Assembly: GCF_000005505.3 (NCBI RefSeq)
Contig: NC_016133.3
Span: 29,195,008-29,259,007, forward strand
Direction of reading: 5' to 3'
DNA length: 64,000 nucleotides
DNA from: Brachypodium distachyon
Taxonomy: Eukaryota; Streptophyta; Magnoliopsida; Poales; Poaceae
Position 1 is the stretch's first letter; each line of letters starts with the position of its first letter. Below the pieces are notes generated by a model. The model ran no database searches, was not told the DNA's origin, and saw nothing but the letters and a program-made list of their open reading frames with translations. Made by a program: the position numbers and the translations under genes. Below, one piece after another: positions 1 through 9,687 of the stretch.

Positions 1-130
1 GCTCCGACTTCTGGCACGCCAGGTAGGGGGGCGTGCAGAGAACTTCAGGTGACCGCCGGCGTCATCGTCTTCATCATCGGGCTTCTTTGTCGGTTTTTTC
101 ATCAACGACATCGTCCACGACTAGCTCGCC

Positions 131-1392
131 ATGCCACCCAAGAAGGCAGACGAGCCCCGGGTTGACTTGCGTGACACACTAGCCATGCGCACTCGGTCCC
201 ACGACGCCGCGCGTGCGTCACAAGGCCAAGGAGACCCCTGGTCCCCTCAACGACAGCAGCAGCAACCGCAGCTGCCTCCCCCACCTCCTCGGGCGTCGAC
301 GGACAATCGTCCGAGGGGGCCTACGACTCCTAGCGCCGGAGCCAGCCGCACGGGTGACCTCAACGTCGCACGTGCCAGCCAGCCAGCTCACTCGCGGGCT
401 GAGGACGCGCAACAACAGCTGCGCCACGAGCACAACGCGTCGCGTGCGACGCCAACGGAGTCTCGGCCCTCACATCCGAGGGCACCGGGCGATCGGCAGC
501 CGGTCGGAAAACCGGCAGCCTCCCGCCCAAACCCCAGCAGAAGCCATAATTGCTGCGCATGTCATGGTGCGCTACAAGCCACCGCAAGGCACGCCAGCGC
601 ACGACGCGTGGAGCGCGGAGATGGATGCGGTCCTCACGCTCGCTGCCCAACAGCCGCAAGGTGAGGGCGGCCCGGTCGGTTCGGGCCGAGGACAAAACCC
701 GGGACGCAGAAATGTGCCCCGTGTCTCGGGGCATGGAGAGCATCCTCCGCCATAGGGAGGACAAGGTGACGAGAATCCCGAGGACTACTCGGATTTGTTG
801 CCGACCATCACGCCAGATGACGCGCGGGGCGTCCTGAACACCCGCCAGCAAGAGGATCTCCGCCAGCGCTTGCAGCGTCGGCGCTGGCACGAGGTGGAGC
901 GCCAGCGCCCAGAGGAGCAGCAAGACGCTCCCATGGGTGCCGATGACGGCTGCACCGCGTTCTCTCGCGAGCTGCGCCGGGTGACATGGCCCTACAAGTT
1001 CCTAGCGCCAGCGCTCGGGACGTACGACGGGAACCTGAATCCCAAGGACTTCCTCCTGACAAGGTCACGACGACAAGGTCAGGGCCAACTGGTTTCCGAT
1101 GGTCCTAAAAGGGTCAGCGAGAACCTGATTGCTCAACCTGCCCGCCGGGTGCATTCCCTCCTGGGCTGACCTGCACGAGCAGTTTGTGAACGCGTTCCAG
1201 GGTGGCTACAAGCGTCCTGGAACCATGGCGGGGCTGCACACGGTAGTGTAGAAACCGGGAGAGACGTTGCGGGACTTCACCAACGGGTTCTCCAACATCA
1301 CTCCATCCCAGAGGCGGAAGCGGCCGGCATCATCAACACTTACGCCATCAACGTCCGTGACCCGAAGATGCATCAGAAGTTGAACACGCACC
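131..1392 (+). pseudogene. Gypsy gag, frameshifted and 3'-truncated
   Basis: The frame opening at 131 begins with MPPKKADEPRVDLRD, a typical Gypsy gag start. Frames then shift, and around 795-1060 a second frame carries the capsid-like stretch including FSRELRRVTWPYKF and DGNLNPKDFL. It continues to a region around 1150-1390 that resembles the usual gag 'WADL..QFV.AFQGGYKRPGTM' and 'KPGETLRDF' motifs. Several frameshifts and a stop at 1249-1251 break it, so no complete Gag can be made. The gag similarity ends near position 1392, where the sequence passes directly into the antisense coiled-coil ORF. No zinc knuckle is visible. Identification is from family knowledge of grass Gypsy gags. Confidence 0.75.
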
Positions 1393-4344
1393 GGAGCTCG
1401 TCCTTCAGCCGGGAGATCCTCGACGCCTTCTCCGAGTTTTCCTCGTCGAGCTGTCAAAGATCGTTCCTCGCGACGTCCAGCTCGCCCTTCAGGGCTGCAT
1501 TGGCGTCGGTCGCGGCCTTGAGCTGCTCCTGGAACTCGCATTCCCATGCTTGGAGCTGCTCCTGCAACTCCTTCTCCCGGGACGCGGCTCGCGTCGCCGC
1601 AGCCTGGGCTGCCCTGGCCTGCTCCCCAAGTTGATGCCGCAGCTGCTGGATCTCGGAGGAGTAGCTGGAGATGAGGCCACTCTTCTCATCGAGGCGCAGG
1701 GCTTCCTAGTGCTTCCCCTCAGCGCGAAGACGCGCCGCCTCCAGTGACTCGAGCACCTGCTGGTGCTCCACGTGCAGCTCCAGTAGCTGGCGTTGGATGA
1801 GCGCTTCCAGGACCGAGGGCTCGGATGCCACGGCCCGGGCTTGTTGCGCCACCCGGATCTCCTCCTGGAGGCGCGCCCTCTCCTGCCGACGCTCCTGGAC
1901 TTCCTCCCGCGCGCCGTCCCGCCGACCCTGGGGTGCCGAGAGCTATGGGTGCACCCTATTGTAGCAGCTGACGAATCCCAGTTGCTGCCGCTTGATGCCC
2001 TCTATGATCTCGTGCCCTTGGTCGAAGATGCTGGGGACCCAGTTCAGCGAACCCAACCTGCGCCCACGATCGCCCCGGAACTCGAGGAGGCACCTGCGGC
2101 CACCGTTTGTGACCGGACCACCTCCTTGGGCGACAGCGAAGGCGAGCGCGTCCTCCTGCTTCCACTGGCCGCGAGCTCGTCCTTTGCCTCTGTCGGGGGG
2201 CTAGGCGGTTGCTCGCGGGTGGCCTTCGGTGCGGCGAGATCGAGGGGCTCTGACTCGGTGTCCGCTGCCTCCTCGGTTAACACCGGGTCGGTGGCTTGGA
2301 CGCCGGGAGAGCCCCCTCCTTCCCTGGTCTGTCCGGTGGGGGATTGCCCCACCGTCACCTCAGGGGCGGCTTCCGCATTGGTCGTGGTGCCCCCTAGGTT
2401 GAGCTCTGCGGCCCCCGCTCCCGCAGTTGCTGCGGTAGGAGGGGCTGCAAAGAGAACTGTTTGAAAGAACGAAGCACAAGACAAGAAAAAGCGATAGGGA
2501 GGAATACTGCGGCAGGCGTGGCATACCTTGCGCAGTGTCCCCTCCGACTGTGTCGGTCGCCCCTTGGCGGCCGCAGTCGATCGTTGCCAGGTCGCCCTCG
2601 GCAACGCTTCCCGGTCCTGGGTAAGAGAGCAGAAGAGTGTTAGGCGCTGAAAAAGAAAAAAAGAGAAATATACCCGATCAGGTTGCCGGGCGCACCTGCT
2701 CCTGGGGCCGCCGGCTTGCTTGCGGTCTGGGCAGCATCGCCCCCACCCGCTGCTGCCGTCGTCGCCGTGCCCCCCGTCCCGACCTGGGGGCTTCCCCCAC
2801 ACGTGCCGGGAGTGGTGCGCGGCTTCTTGCTCGATGTCGCCGGTGGAGAGCTCACCGTACCCCTCTTCCCCGCCGGCCTAAAGCAAGAGGAATTAGTCGT
2901 CCAAAAGATGCCAAGGGAAACAGGAAGCACATATTAAGGGGAAAGAACTTACCTCGCTGGGTTCAACACCAGCCTGCGGTCGGAGAAGATTCCCCCCGCG
3001 TGAAGCGCCTTCCGCGCTGGCGGAGCGCTCCCGCTACCACCCGAGCCCCCCACCGCGCCGGGGGCTGAGCTCCGGGCCGGTGGGCTGCCCCCGCGCTGGC
3101 TCTGTTTCATGGCAGACAGGCAGGACAGTGGCACGACGTCGTCGCCGTCGCTGTCCCCTTCCGCGGGGCTGTCGGCACCCCGGGACCCCTCGTCCTCGGA
3201 GGTGTCGGCGACCTCGCGGGAGGCGTCGTGGCCGGCGGAGGCGCCTGTTGGCCCCTCGGAATCCCCGTCCGAGTCGTCCTTCTCCTCCTCGCTCTCGGCC
3301 CCCGGTTGCTTCCTGGTCCGGGCCCTTGGTCGCGGGGGAGGGCTGCTCAACAGGGTCCCCGCCATGATGCCCCACTTGTTGCAGGGTGGGTAGTCGCTGG
3401 CTCCCGGGTTGGCGACGTTCGCGTGGAGCGCGGTCACACCCGGAGGAAGCCCGGCGAAGGGGGAGTTGTCGCCGGTGATCCCCCTGAGCCACGTACGGAT
3501 CTGCTCCATCGTGAGCCCGCCTCGTTGCAGCCTCATCCAGTCGCTCTCCCCCGAGTAGGTCCAGACCGGGTGGGTTCGGTACTGCAGTGGAGCGATGCGC
3601 CTCGCGATGAAGTTCCGGGCCACGTCCAGATCCGTGAGCCCCGCATGCCGCAGCGTCGCGATCTTGTCGCAGATCGGCGCAAGCTCGGCGTCCCTTGCAT
3701 CGCGGTCCCGCTAGTCGCGGGATTTCTTCGGCAGTGTGGTGGGCTTGGCGTAGGCCTCATCGTGCTCCTCGATGTAGAGCCAGCACCAGTCCGCGCACCA
3801 CTCTGCCTCAATCTTCCGGTCCTCCGTGACGATGAACTCCGATTTGAGCTCGTCCCGGAACCGGCACGAGACCCCGGAAGACATCGCCTCGCCCTTCTCG
3901 ACGCGAGGATAGTAGTAGTGGCGGAACAACGCCACTGACGGCATCACCCCCACGAACGCCTCGCAGAGGTACTGGATGACGGCCAGCTTGAAGAAGGTGA
4001 TGGGGTGAATCTGCGCCAGCTGCAAGCGATACGCAGAGAGCATGGAGGAAAAGGGAGTGCGGCGGCACAAACCCGAAGAGGATGAACCTCACGAACACTC
4101 GGTAGTAGTGCTCGCCAGGGTCCGACCCGACAGGCAGGATACACGTCGGGCCGTGCTCGTTGTGCTTGGTGGCCACCGCCAGGCGCAGCTTCTCCACAAC
4201 CTCACCGTTGTAGCCGGGCTTAAAGAACGCGAACTGAGCCCTCTTCTCCTTGTCCCTGCGCTCTCGCTCCGACATTTCCTTCTTGCCGCTCTTCTCTCCC
4301 TTGCTGCTGGCGCCCTTGGCACGTGCTGGGCCTTTGGCTGCCAT
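1371..4344 (-). pseudogene. Antisense 'putative gypsy-type transposon' ORF with coiled coil
   Basis: This lies opposite to gag. The start codon at 4344 opens MAAKGPARAKGASSKGEKSG, a basic N-terminus. A conserved globular region follows (about 4200-3460), with stretches such as FFKPGYNGEVVEKLRLAV, YLCEAFVGVMPSVALFRHYY and WLYIEEHDEAYAKPTTL. This is typical of the grass family annotated as putative gypsy-type transposon (Pfam Transposase_28, as I recall it). An acidic Ser/Glu/Asp-rich linker follows (about 3400-3100), then introns or insertions. Last is an Ala/Glu/Gln-rich coiled coil (about 1700-1480, for example REKELQEQLQAWECEFQEQL). A frameshift near 4060, an in-frame stop near 3715 and another near 1460 make it nonfunctional. 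Its molecular role is unknown in the family. It sits where pol would be and ends within gag. Confidence 0.7.
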
Positions 4345-4689
4345 CGGTGGAGGGAGGGAGGAGAAAGGTGGGAGGCTTCTCGGGGGTTGGAGCACAAGGG
4401 GGCTTGGGGGAGGCAATGGCAGGGGCTGTGGCGGAGGGGAGTCCTTGTGACGCCGCCCCTGGATATTTATATCTGGCAAGCGGAATTGCAACGGACGCCC
4501 CCCACGATCAGTAATCAAGCGCGCTAAAGATTTGGAGGAATCAAGGCAGCATGCGCGACATGGCCATAACTCCCTACTCGCAGAGGAATAGTGGGGGCAG
4601 AGATCGTGCATCCGCCCCTCCCGTTCCGACGGGAGGAGGCGTAATCGAGGACGATACTGCCCGAGAGCTCAAGGTTGCCGGCCCACACC

Positions 4690-4699
4690 CGGGGGCTAC
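4690..4699 (+). promoter_or_regulatory. Polypurine tract of the left Gypsy element
   Basis: The bases CGGGGGCTAC directly precede the TGTCG start of the 3' LTR. This is the usual plus-strand primer position, and the GGGGGCTAC form is common in grass Gypsy elements. Confidence 0.65.
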
Positions 4700-5476
4700 T
4701 GTCGTACCAGTGGCCCGCGGGACCCCACTGGCACGGGACGCGTGGGTCGCAACTAATGAGATCCCGCAAGGCCGGCTTCCCAGGAAGGGCGAACCCGGGA
4801 AGCTCCCCGTTTGCTCTCCCGCATCTTGCCGGGCAACGGTACCAGGGCGCTCCCGGGTGCCGGGGCTTCGAGGCTCGCAGGTGGGGCCGGCGGAACAGTG
4901 GAGACAAGACCACATAGCGAGCGTAGTGCATTTAATGCACCAACAGGAGTCACATCGGCTGGGCTAGTCTTGCTCAACAAGTCTAGAGCGGCCACCCTAG
5001 GAGTTGTTTTGCCTACAATGCGAAGTGGCTTGGGCGCTGCATGAAGCCCAGTGTGGATCTACAGTAGGGATAGTTTTGTGACAATGACACGCGTATAGGA
5101 AACGTGCCACGCTGCATGCATTGGCACCTGTAGTATCCCCTTGACTATAAAAGGAGGACCAAGTCATCGGTCGAAGGGTTCGAACCCCAGCTAGTGGTAG
5201 CAAGGAGTGTTGCTCCTGTTCATAGCAAAATCTCTAAGAAGAACAAGTAGCTCCCCCGGGAACTTCCCGGGGAAACCTGTAAGAACACACACACATTTTC
5301 GTGAATACAACTCCAAGCAGAACGTACGGTGTTACACCTCCGGGTGGCCCGAACCTGGTTAAACTCACGCGTCGACACTTCGTGTCTTTCGTCACATCGG
5401 AGCGATCGCCTCGCCCTCCATCGAACCACAAAAGGGGTGCTCAACATCTCCGGTGTCGAAGACCCGTGCTCCGACA
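4700..5476 (+). repeat. 3' LTR of the left Gypsy element
   Basis: It begins TGTCGTACC and ends GCTCCGACA, so TGTCG/CGACA terminal inverted repeats bound about 777 bp. The terminal eight bases recur at window positions 1-8, supporting the right boundary. A TATA-like CTATAAAAGG lies at 5145-5154. A stretch near 5320-5420 containing CGGGTGGCCCGAACCTGG resembles the R-U5 region of other grass Gypsy LTRs; a related sequence occurs in the solo LTR at 52352-53296. Confidence 0.8.
5145..5154 (+). promoter_or_regulatory. LTR TATA box
   Basis: CTATAAAAGG sits about 320 bp before the LTR end, on the same strand as gag. This is a normal place for the LTR promoter of a plant retrotransposon. Confidence 0.45.
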
Positions 5477-6624
5477 ACTATCAGAGATGTAAGTGTTGAT
5501 TCTTTTCTTTATATGTTAGTACTTTTTCAGTTCGAATATAGCATATCGTATGCCTAACTTTTTGGTGTTATTTCTATAGATTATTTCTCTGTACCATCCC
5601 ATGGCCTTAAGATTATTCCTGATGCGAACACACTACAGGTCCGATGTGAACCAATCTGATACAGCCCTTGAGTTTGCATCTGGCCGTGTGTACTATATTT
5701 ATCAGGTATTTTTTGTTTGCAAACTTTTAGCCACGATGGATGTATTCGCTTGAACAGTCCTTCTATAATTTTCTTAATTTAAAATCTTACCAGACTTTAC
5801 AAGACTCTCAAGAAGTTATATCCTTGTACTGTGATGACAAATTGGATTTCCCAGTCCCAACTGGGGATCAGGCAGTGGTTGACAAGAACCATGAAGAATT
5901 CCTGAAACACATGGCGAATGATCTACATACAAAAGGTGCCCTTGATGAGCTTATGAAACCAATCTGAGCAATAAACAACAACTTGAGTGATTTGAAGGTA
6001 GTTATGTCGTACCTTGTGTGTTTTACTGTTTATGAACATCGAACAATCTTTACTGGATGCCATATACAAAATGAAAACAGAGCAAGTCATCTGATGGTGT
6101 GTTGTGTTGTCAGAAGTTGCAGCAGAAACTAGAACAAGAGAAAAAGAAGCAGGCAGTGAAGAAGCAGCAGCAGCAACAGAAACAGAGGAGGGGAAGCAGC
6201 AGGCACAGAAACAGACGGGACATTATGTACAAGCTCTGGTTGCCTTGCATGGTGAAGTTACGAGTAAACTGTCTATTCTTGGCTTGATGCCATAACCATC
6301 TTTGGCTGAGGTAAATTTATCAGTCTTCATATTATTGCCGGTATTACTTTTTTTTTAGCCAAGCACCAGTTACAGCATTATTTGTGTGTTGAACGCTCGT
6401 AGGCAGTGAAGGAACTGAAGGACAAGGCGCTGAAGCGAGCTGGGATGAGCGAAGAAGAGTTGCATCAGGTGATTTAGCAGAGAACAGTTACCAGGAAGAA
6501 TAAGGACTTTGCAGAATCCGACCGGATCAGAACGGTGCTCTCTGCTCGTGGCATAGCGTTGATGGATGAGCCTACCGGGACAGTGTGGAAGCCAGCCGAA
6601 CCGGAACTAGTTGAAGAATCATAG
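5477..6624 (+). pseudogene. Cysteine--tRNA ligase, 3' exons only, disrupted
   Basis: Five exon pieces of a class I cysteinyl-tRNA synthetase survive: 5477-5488 (TIRD, the exon cut by the LTR), 5580-5705 (HPMALRLFLMRTHYRSDVN), 5794-5997 (FPVPTGDQAVVDK, EEFLKHMANDLHTKG), 6114-6310 (KLQQKLEQEKKKQ, then SKLSILGLMP after a frameshift near 6180) and 6403-6624 (LKDKALKRAGMSEEEL, KNKDFAESDRIR, GIALMDEPTGTVWKP). Introns have good GT-AG borders and the same phase throughout. These are the anticodon-binding and C-terminal regions of the enzyme. The catalytic HIGH and KMSKS parts would lie left of the retrotransposon, outside the window. In-frame stops at 5965-5967, 6293-6295 and 6475-6477 plus one frameshift show it is dead. 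The retained introns mean it is not a processed copy. Confidence 0.9.
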
Positions 6625-8255
6625 GCTACAAATACCTTTTCATGTTTACAAACGCAGAAACTCTGCTTTCCTTTCATTAAGAAGTAGTAAAACAGACAAA
6701 TGTTCTTAGCCCAACCATATAGCTAGTACTGTAATTAACTATGTGCAGTGCAAGAACCTCCTCTTGTTTTGTTTCCTAGTAGTAGTTTGTAAAGTCCAGA
6801 CGCTTGCAATCAAGTCACGAATCACTGGCAGCTACGAAGGGCGGCGCGAGAAGCAGTAAGTACCTGGCCTGCCTTGCTGACTCTGCACTAAGTACACGCA
6901 CGGACGTCGCTGTCGGCGGCGCGTGGTGCTAGGATACGGGGTGGCAGTACCAGGTGGTGCTCGGCCGGAATGGTAACAAAGCGGGTGCGCGCATGTGATG
7001 AGAGGTTTCAGCCTGCCATTGAATGGCATGAAGAAGGGGATGCCATTGCCAGGACGCCACCCCACCCAAGGAGGGGCGCTTAATTTGATGGTGCCCTGAG
7101 GTGAGGTGGTGCCAGGTTGCCTTCGGCCAACATTGCTTAATAACTCTCCTAGGTCAATTTATTACAGAGCATCCACTGTATTTACTCTCGTATCAGAAAC
7201 GGGAAAGCTCGAGAGGCAAAGGATTATTGCTCGTTAATCTTGGCCTTGTCTCATTCACGGTTGGTGAGGGCGGCACTGACGATAGGCTATACTCCTTTGC
7301 CTATTTGCGACACGACGGTACCAACATGTCGGGTACGTACTCAGTGGATGACGAATTTTAAGAGCTGCAGCACGAGGACAGTAACAAAACAATTGTAGAG
7401 GATCTGAACCCAGTTTGAAATGGACAAAGCTGGGGTAAGCTGTGACCTACTTCATCCTACCCTACCTATTGTATCAATTTGGGAGGAGTAGAGTTTATTC
7501 AAATTTTTTTACGAGACACAGCAAGGTTGTTTTTCATTCATTAAGGTTGAAGAATGTACACAACGGATTTAGCCAACCGTGGGACCAAATGTCTTTGATT
7601 CCGAGTCGAGTGACCATTTTTAAACTTCACTGCGAATTGAAAGACTAAAATCCTCTTCCATTATCTAAACTTAGACTTCGCTCGATAAACAACAACAATC
7701 AGAGTTCGCATGCACTCTACGTGCTGATTGAGAAAACTTGCGTCGCAGTTGAGCCAAAAGTACTTATTGCTCTTGAAAAGCGTGTGCTCTTATTTGGTAT
7801 CAAGTCACCTCAAAATTTCCACAAATTATTGTAAAAATAATGGAAGTGTCGTTTGCTATAGAACGTACAAACTGCAAATTCCATCAAAAAAAGTATGATG
7901 AGTATATATATATGTCCTCCAAAACAAATTCACAACCAAAATGTAGTAGTAGGAGGTTTTTTGACTAAATTTTGCAGATCCACATGTTGTACCATACATA
8001 GATTACATCTATGATTTTCTTTCAATAACTTGTAACTGTCTCTAAAGGAGATATGAGCAGACACTCCTCAAGTATTGACAGCGAAGTATGGACAGAAAGT
8101 AGCAGCTAGCTTTGAAGGTCTGGAAGTTGAACTGCCAAATCCTCATTATACATATGCGGTGCACATCTTACACCTTTTATTTTACGGAATATGCACATAC
8201 TCTACGTATCTAACATGGTGGGCTGATTAATTCCATGCACGACCCCCCTCTCTCT
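6625..8255. other. Intergenic, no gene seen
   Basis: Short ORFs at 7101-7361 and 7442-7648 have no recognisable motif and no matching introns. 6640-6800 is probably the old 3' untranslated region of the synthetase gene. 7640-8240 is AT-rich with no repeat boundaries I can define. The last 200 bases are the upstream region of the GDSL gene. Confidence 0.6.
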
Positions 8256-8266
8256 CTATATATAGG
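8256..8266 (+). promoter_or_regulatory. TATA box of the GDSL gene
   Basis: CTATATATAGG follows a (CT)n pyrimidine patch at about 8245-8256 and lies 113-123 bases before the ATG at 8379. This leaves a plausible 5' untranslated region of about 85-90 bases. Confidence 0.55.
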
Positions 8267-8378
8267 CCTCTTCTGTCTCGTGTCGTATGATCGATATATC
8301 GTCATTATCATAGGTGCGTTAGCAGCGAATACTAGTGAATATTAACACCCGCAAATTTAACTGACGCGTCACACTTTG

Positions 8379-9687
8379 ATGACGATGACCCGTGCACTGG
8401 GCGGCTGCAGTAGTTTGTGGGCAATGTCGACGATGCTAATGGCGGTGGGGCTACTGGCGTCGCCGGTGGAGTGCGCGCGCGCCTTCTTCGTGTTCGGCGA
8501 CTCGCTGGTGGACAACGGCAACAACAACTACCTGATGACGAGCGCGCGCGCCGACTCGCCGCCCTACGGGATCGACTTCCCCACGCACCGCGCCACCGGC
8601 CGCTTCTCCAACGGCCTCAACATCCCGGACATCATCAGTGCGTCCTAATAATTTGGTGTTACGACAGGGTTTTGTTGCTTAATTGCATGCAGCTCACGTA
8701 CACAATGTGCACTACTGCAGGTGAGCACCTGGGCGCGGAGCCGACGCTGCCGTACCTGTGCCCGGAGCTCCACGGCGCCAAGCTGCTGGTGGGCGCCAAC
8801 TTCGCGTCGGCCGGCGTCGGCATCCTCAACGACACCGGCATCCAGTTCGTGAACATCGTGAGGATGAGCCGGCAGCTGCACTACTTCCGTGAGTACCAGG
8901 CGAAGCTGCGCGCGCTGGTGGGCGCCGCCCAGGCCACGCAGGTCGTCAACCGGGCGCTCGTGCTCATCACCCTCGGCGGCAACGACTTCGTCAACAACTA
9001 CTACCTCATCCCCTTCTCCCTCCGCTCCCGCCAGTACGCCCTCCCCGACTACGTCCGCCTCCTCATCTCCGAGTACAAGAAAATCCTCGTGGTTGGTACC
9101 CCCATTTTCTTTCTTTCTTCACGGTAACAAATCATAATATATAATACAGCAACTCAATTGATCGACATCCATTGGAAAACGCATATATGCAGAATCTGTA
9201 CGAGATGGGGGCTCGGCGCGTGTTGGTGACGGGGACGGGGCCGCTGGGGTGCGCGCCGGCGGAATTGGCGCTGCGGAGCCGGGACGGGGAGTGCGACAAG
9301 GACCTGATGCGCGCCGCGGGGCTCTTCAACCCGCAGCTGTCGGACGTGCTGGGCGAGCTCAACGGGCGATACGGGGACGGCACCTTCATCGCCGCAAACG
9401 CCATGAAGGTGCACTTCGACTTCATCAGCGACCCGGCCGCGTACGGCTTCAGGACGGCCAAGGAGGCATGCTGCGGGCAGGGCCCCCACAACGGGCTGGG
9501 CCTCTGCACCGTGGCGTCCAACATGTGCGCCAACAGGGACGAGTACGTCTTCTGGGACTCGTACCACCCCACGGAGCGCGCCAATAGGATCATTGTGAGC
9601 CAGTTCATGACCGGCTCGCTTGACTACGTCTCCCCACTCAACCTCAGCACCGTGCTCCACATGGACGCCGCCAAGCTGCTCGACTGA
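8379..9687 (+). CDS. GDSL esterase/lipase, secreted
   Basis: Three exons, 8379-8637, 8721-9091 and 9193-9687, with GT-AG introns, give 374 residues, normal for plant GDSL lipases. The first ATG is at 8379; the TTG three bases earlier is not the start. Residues 1 to about 34 form a hydrophobic signal peptide ([17 protein letters not shown]). Block I follows at once: [16 protein letters not shown], with the nucleophilic Ser of GDS. Block II is probably in [14 protein letters not shown] and block III is [11 protein letters not shown]. Block V near the C-terminus is [13 protein letters not shown], providing the catalytic Asp and His. [19 protein letters not shown] is the conserved core of exon 3. 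The family hydrolyses acyl esters such as cutin monomers, lipids or acetylated cell wall polymers in the apoplast; the substrate here is not predictable. All catalytic residues are present and no stop interrupts it. Confidence 0.93.

Larger units (their letters stand above)
1..5476 (+). mobile_element. Ty3/Gypsy LTR retrotransposon lacking pol, 5' LTR off the window
   Basis: The first nine bases match the end of the LTR seen again at 5468-5476, and are followed by a primer-binding-like TGGCACGCCAGGTAGG. The window therefore opens at the 5' LTR/internal junction. Reading right there is gag on the plus strand (131 to about 1392), then a long antisense ORF (about 4344 down to 1371), a polypurine tract ending GGGGGCTAC at 4699, and the 3' LTR. 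I find no protease, reverse transcriptase, RNase H or integrase between gag and the 3' LTR, so the copy depends on pol supplied elsewhere or is a deletion derivative. The five bases after the 3' LTR, ACTAT, are the predicted target duplication; the partner lies outside the window. The insertion interrupts a cysteinyl-tRNA synthetase exon. Lineage is inferred as Tat-like from the antisense ORF. Confidence 0.85.

Noticed and set aside
5176..5188. GGGTTCGAACCCC, like the T arm of a tRNA gene
   Set aside because: No anticodon or D arm can be folded around it; it is a short palindrome within an LTR.
7101..7648. Two plus-strand ORFs between the synthetase pseudogene and the GDSL gene
   Set aside because: No recognisable motif, no splice structure, AT-rich codon use unlike the genes here.
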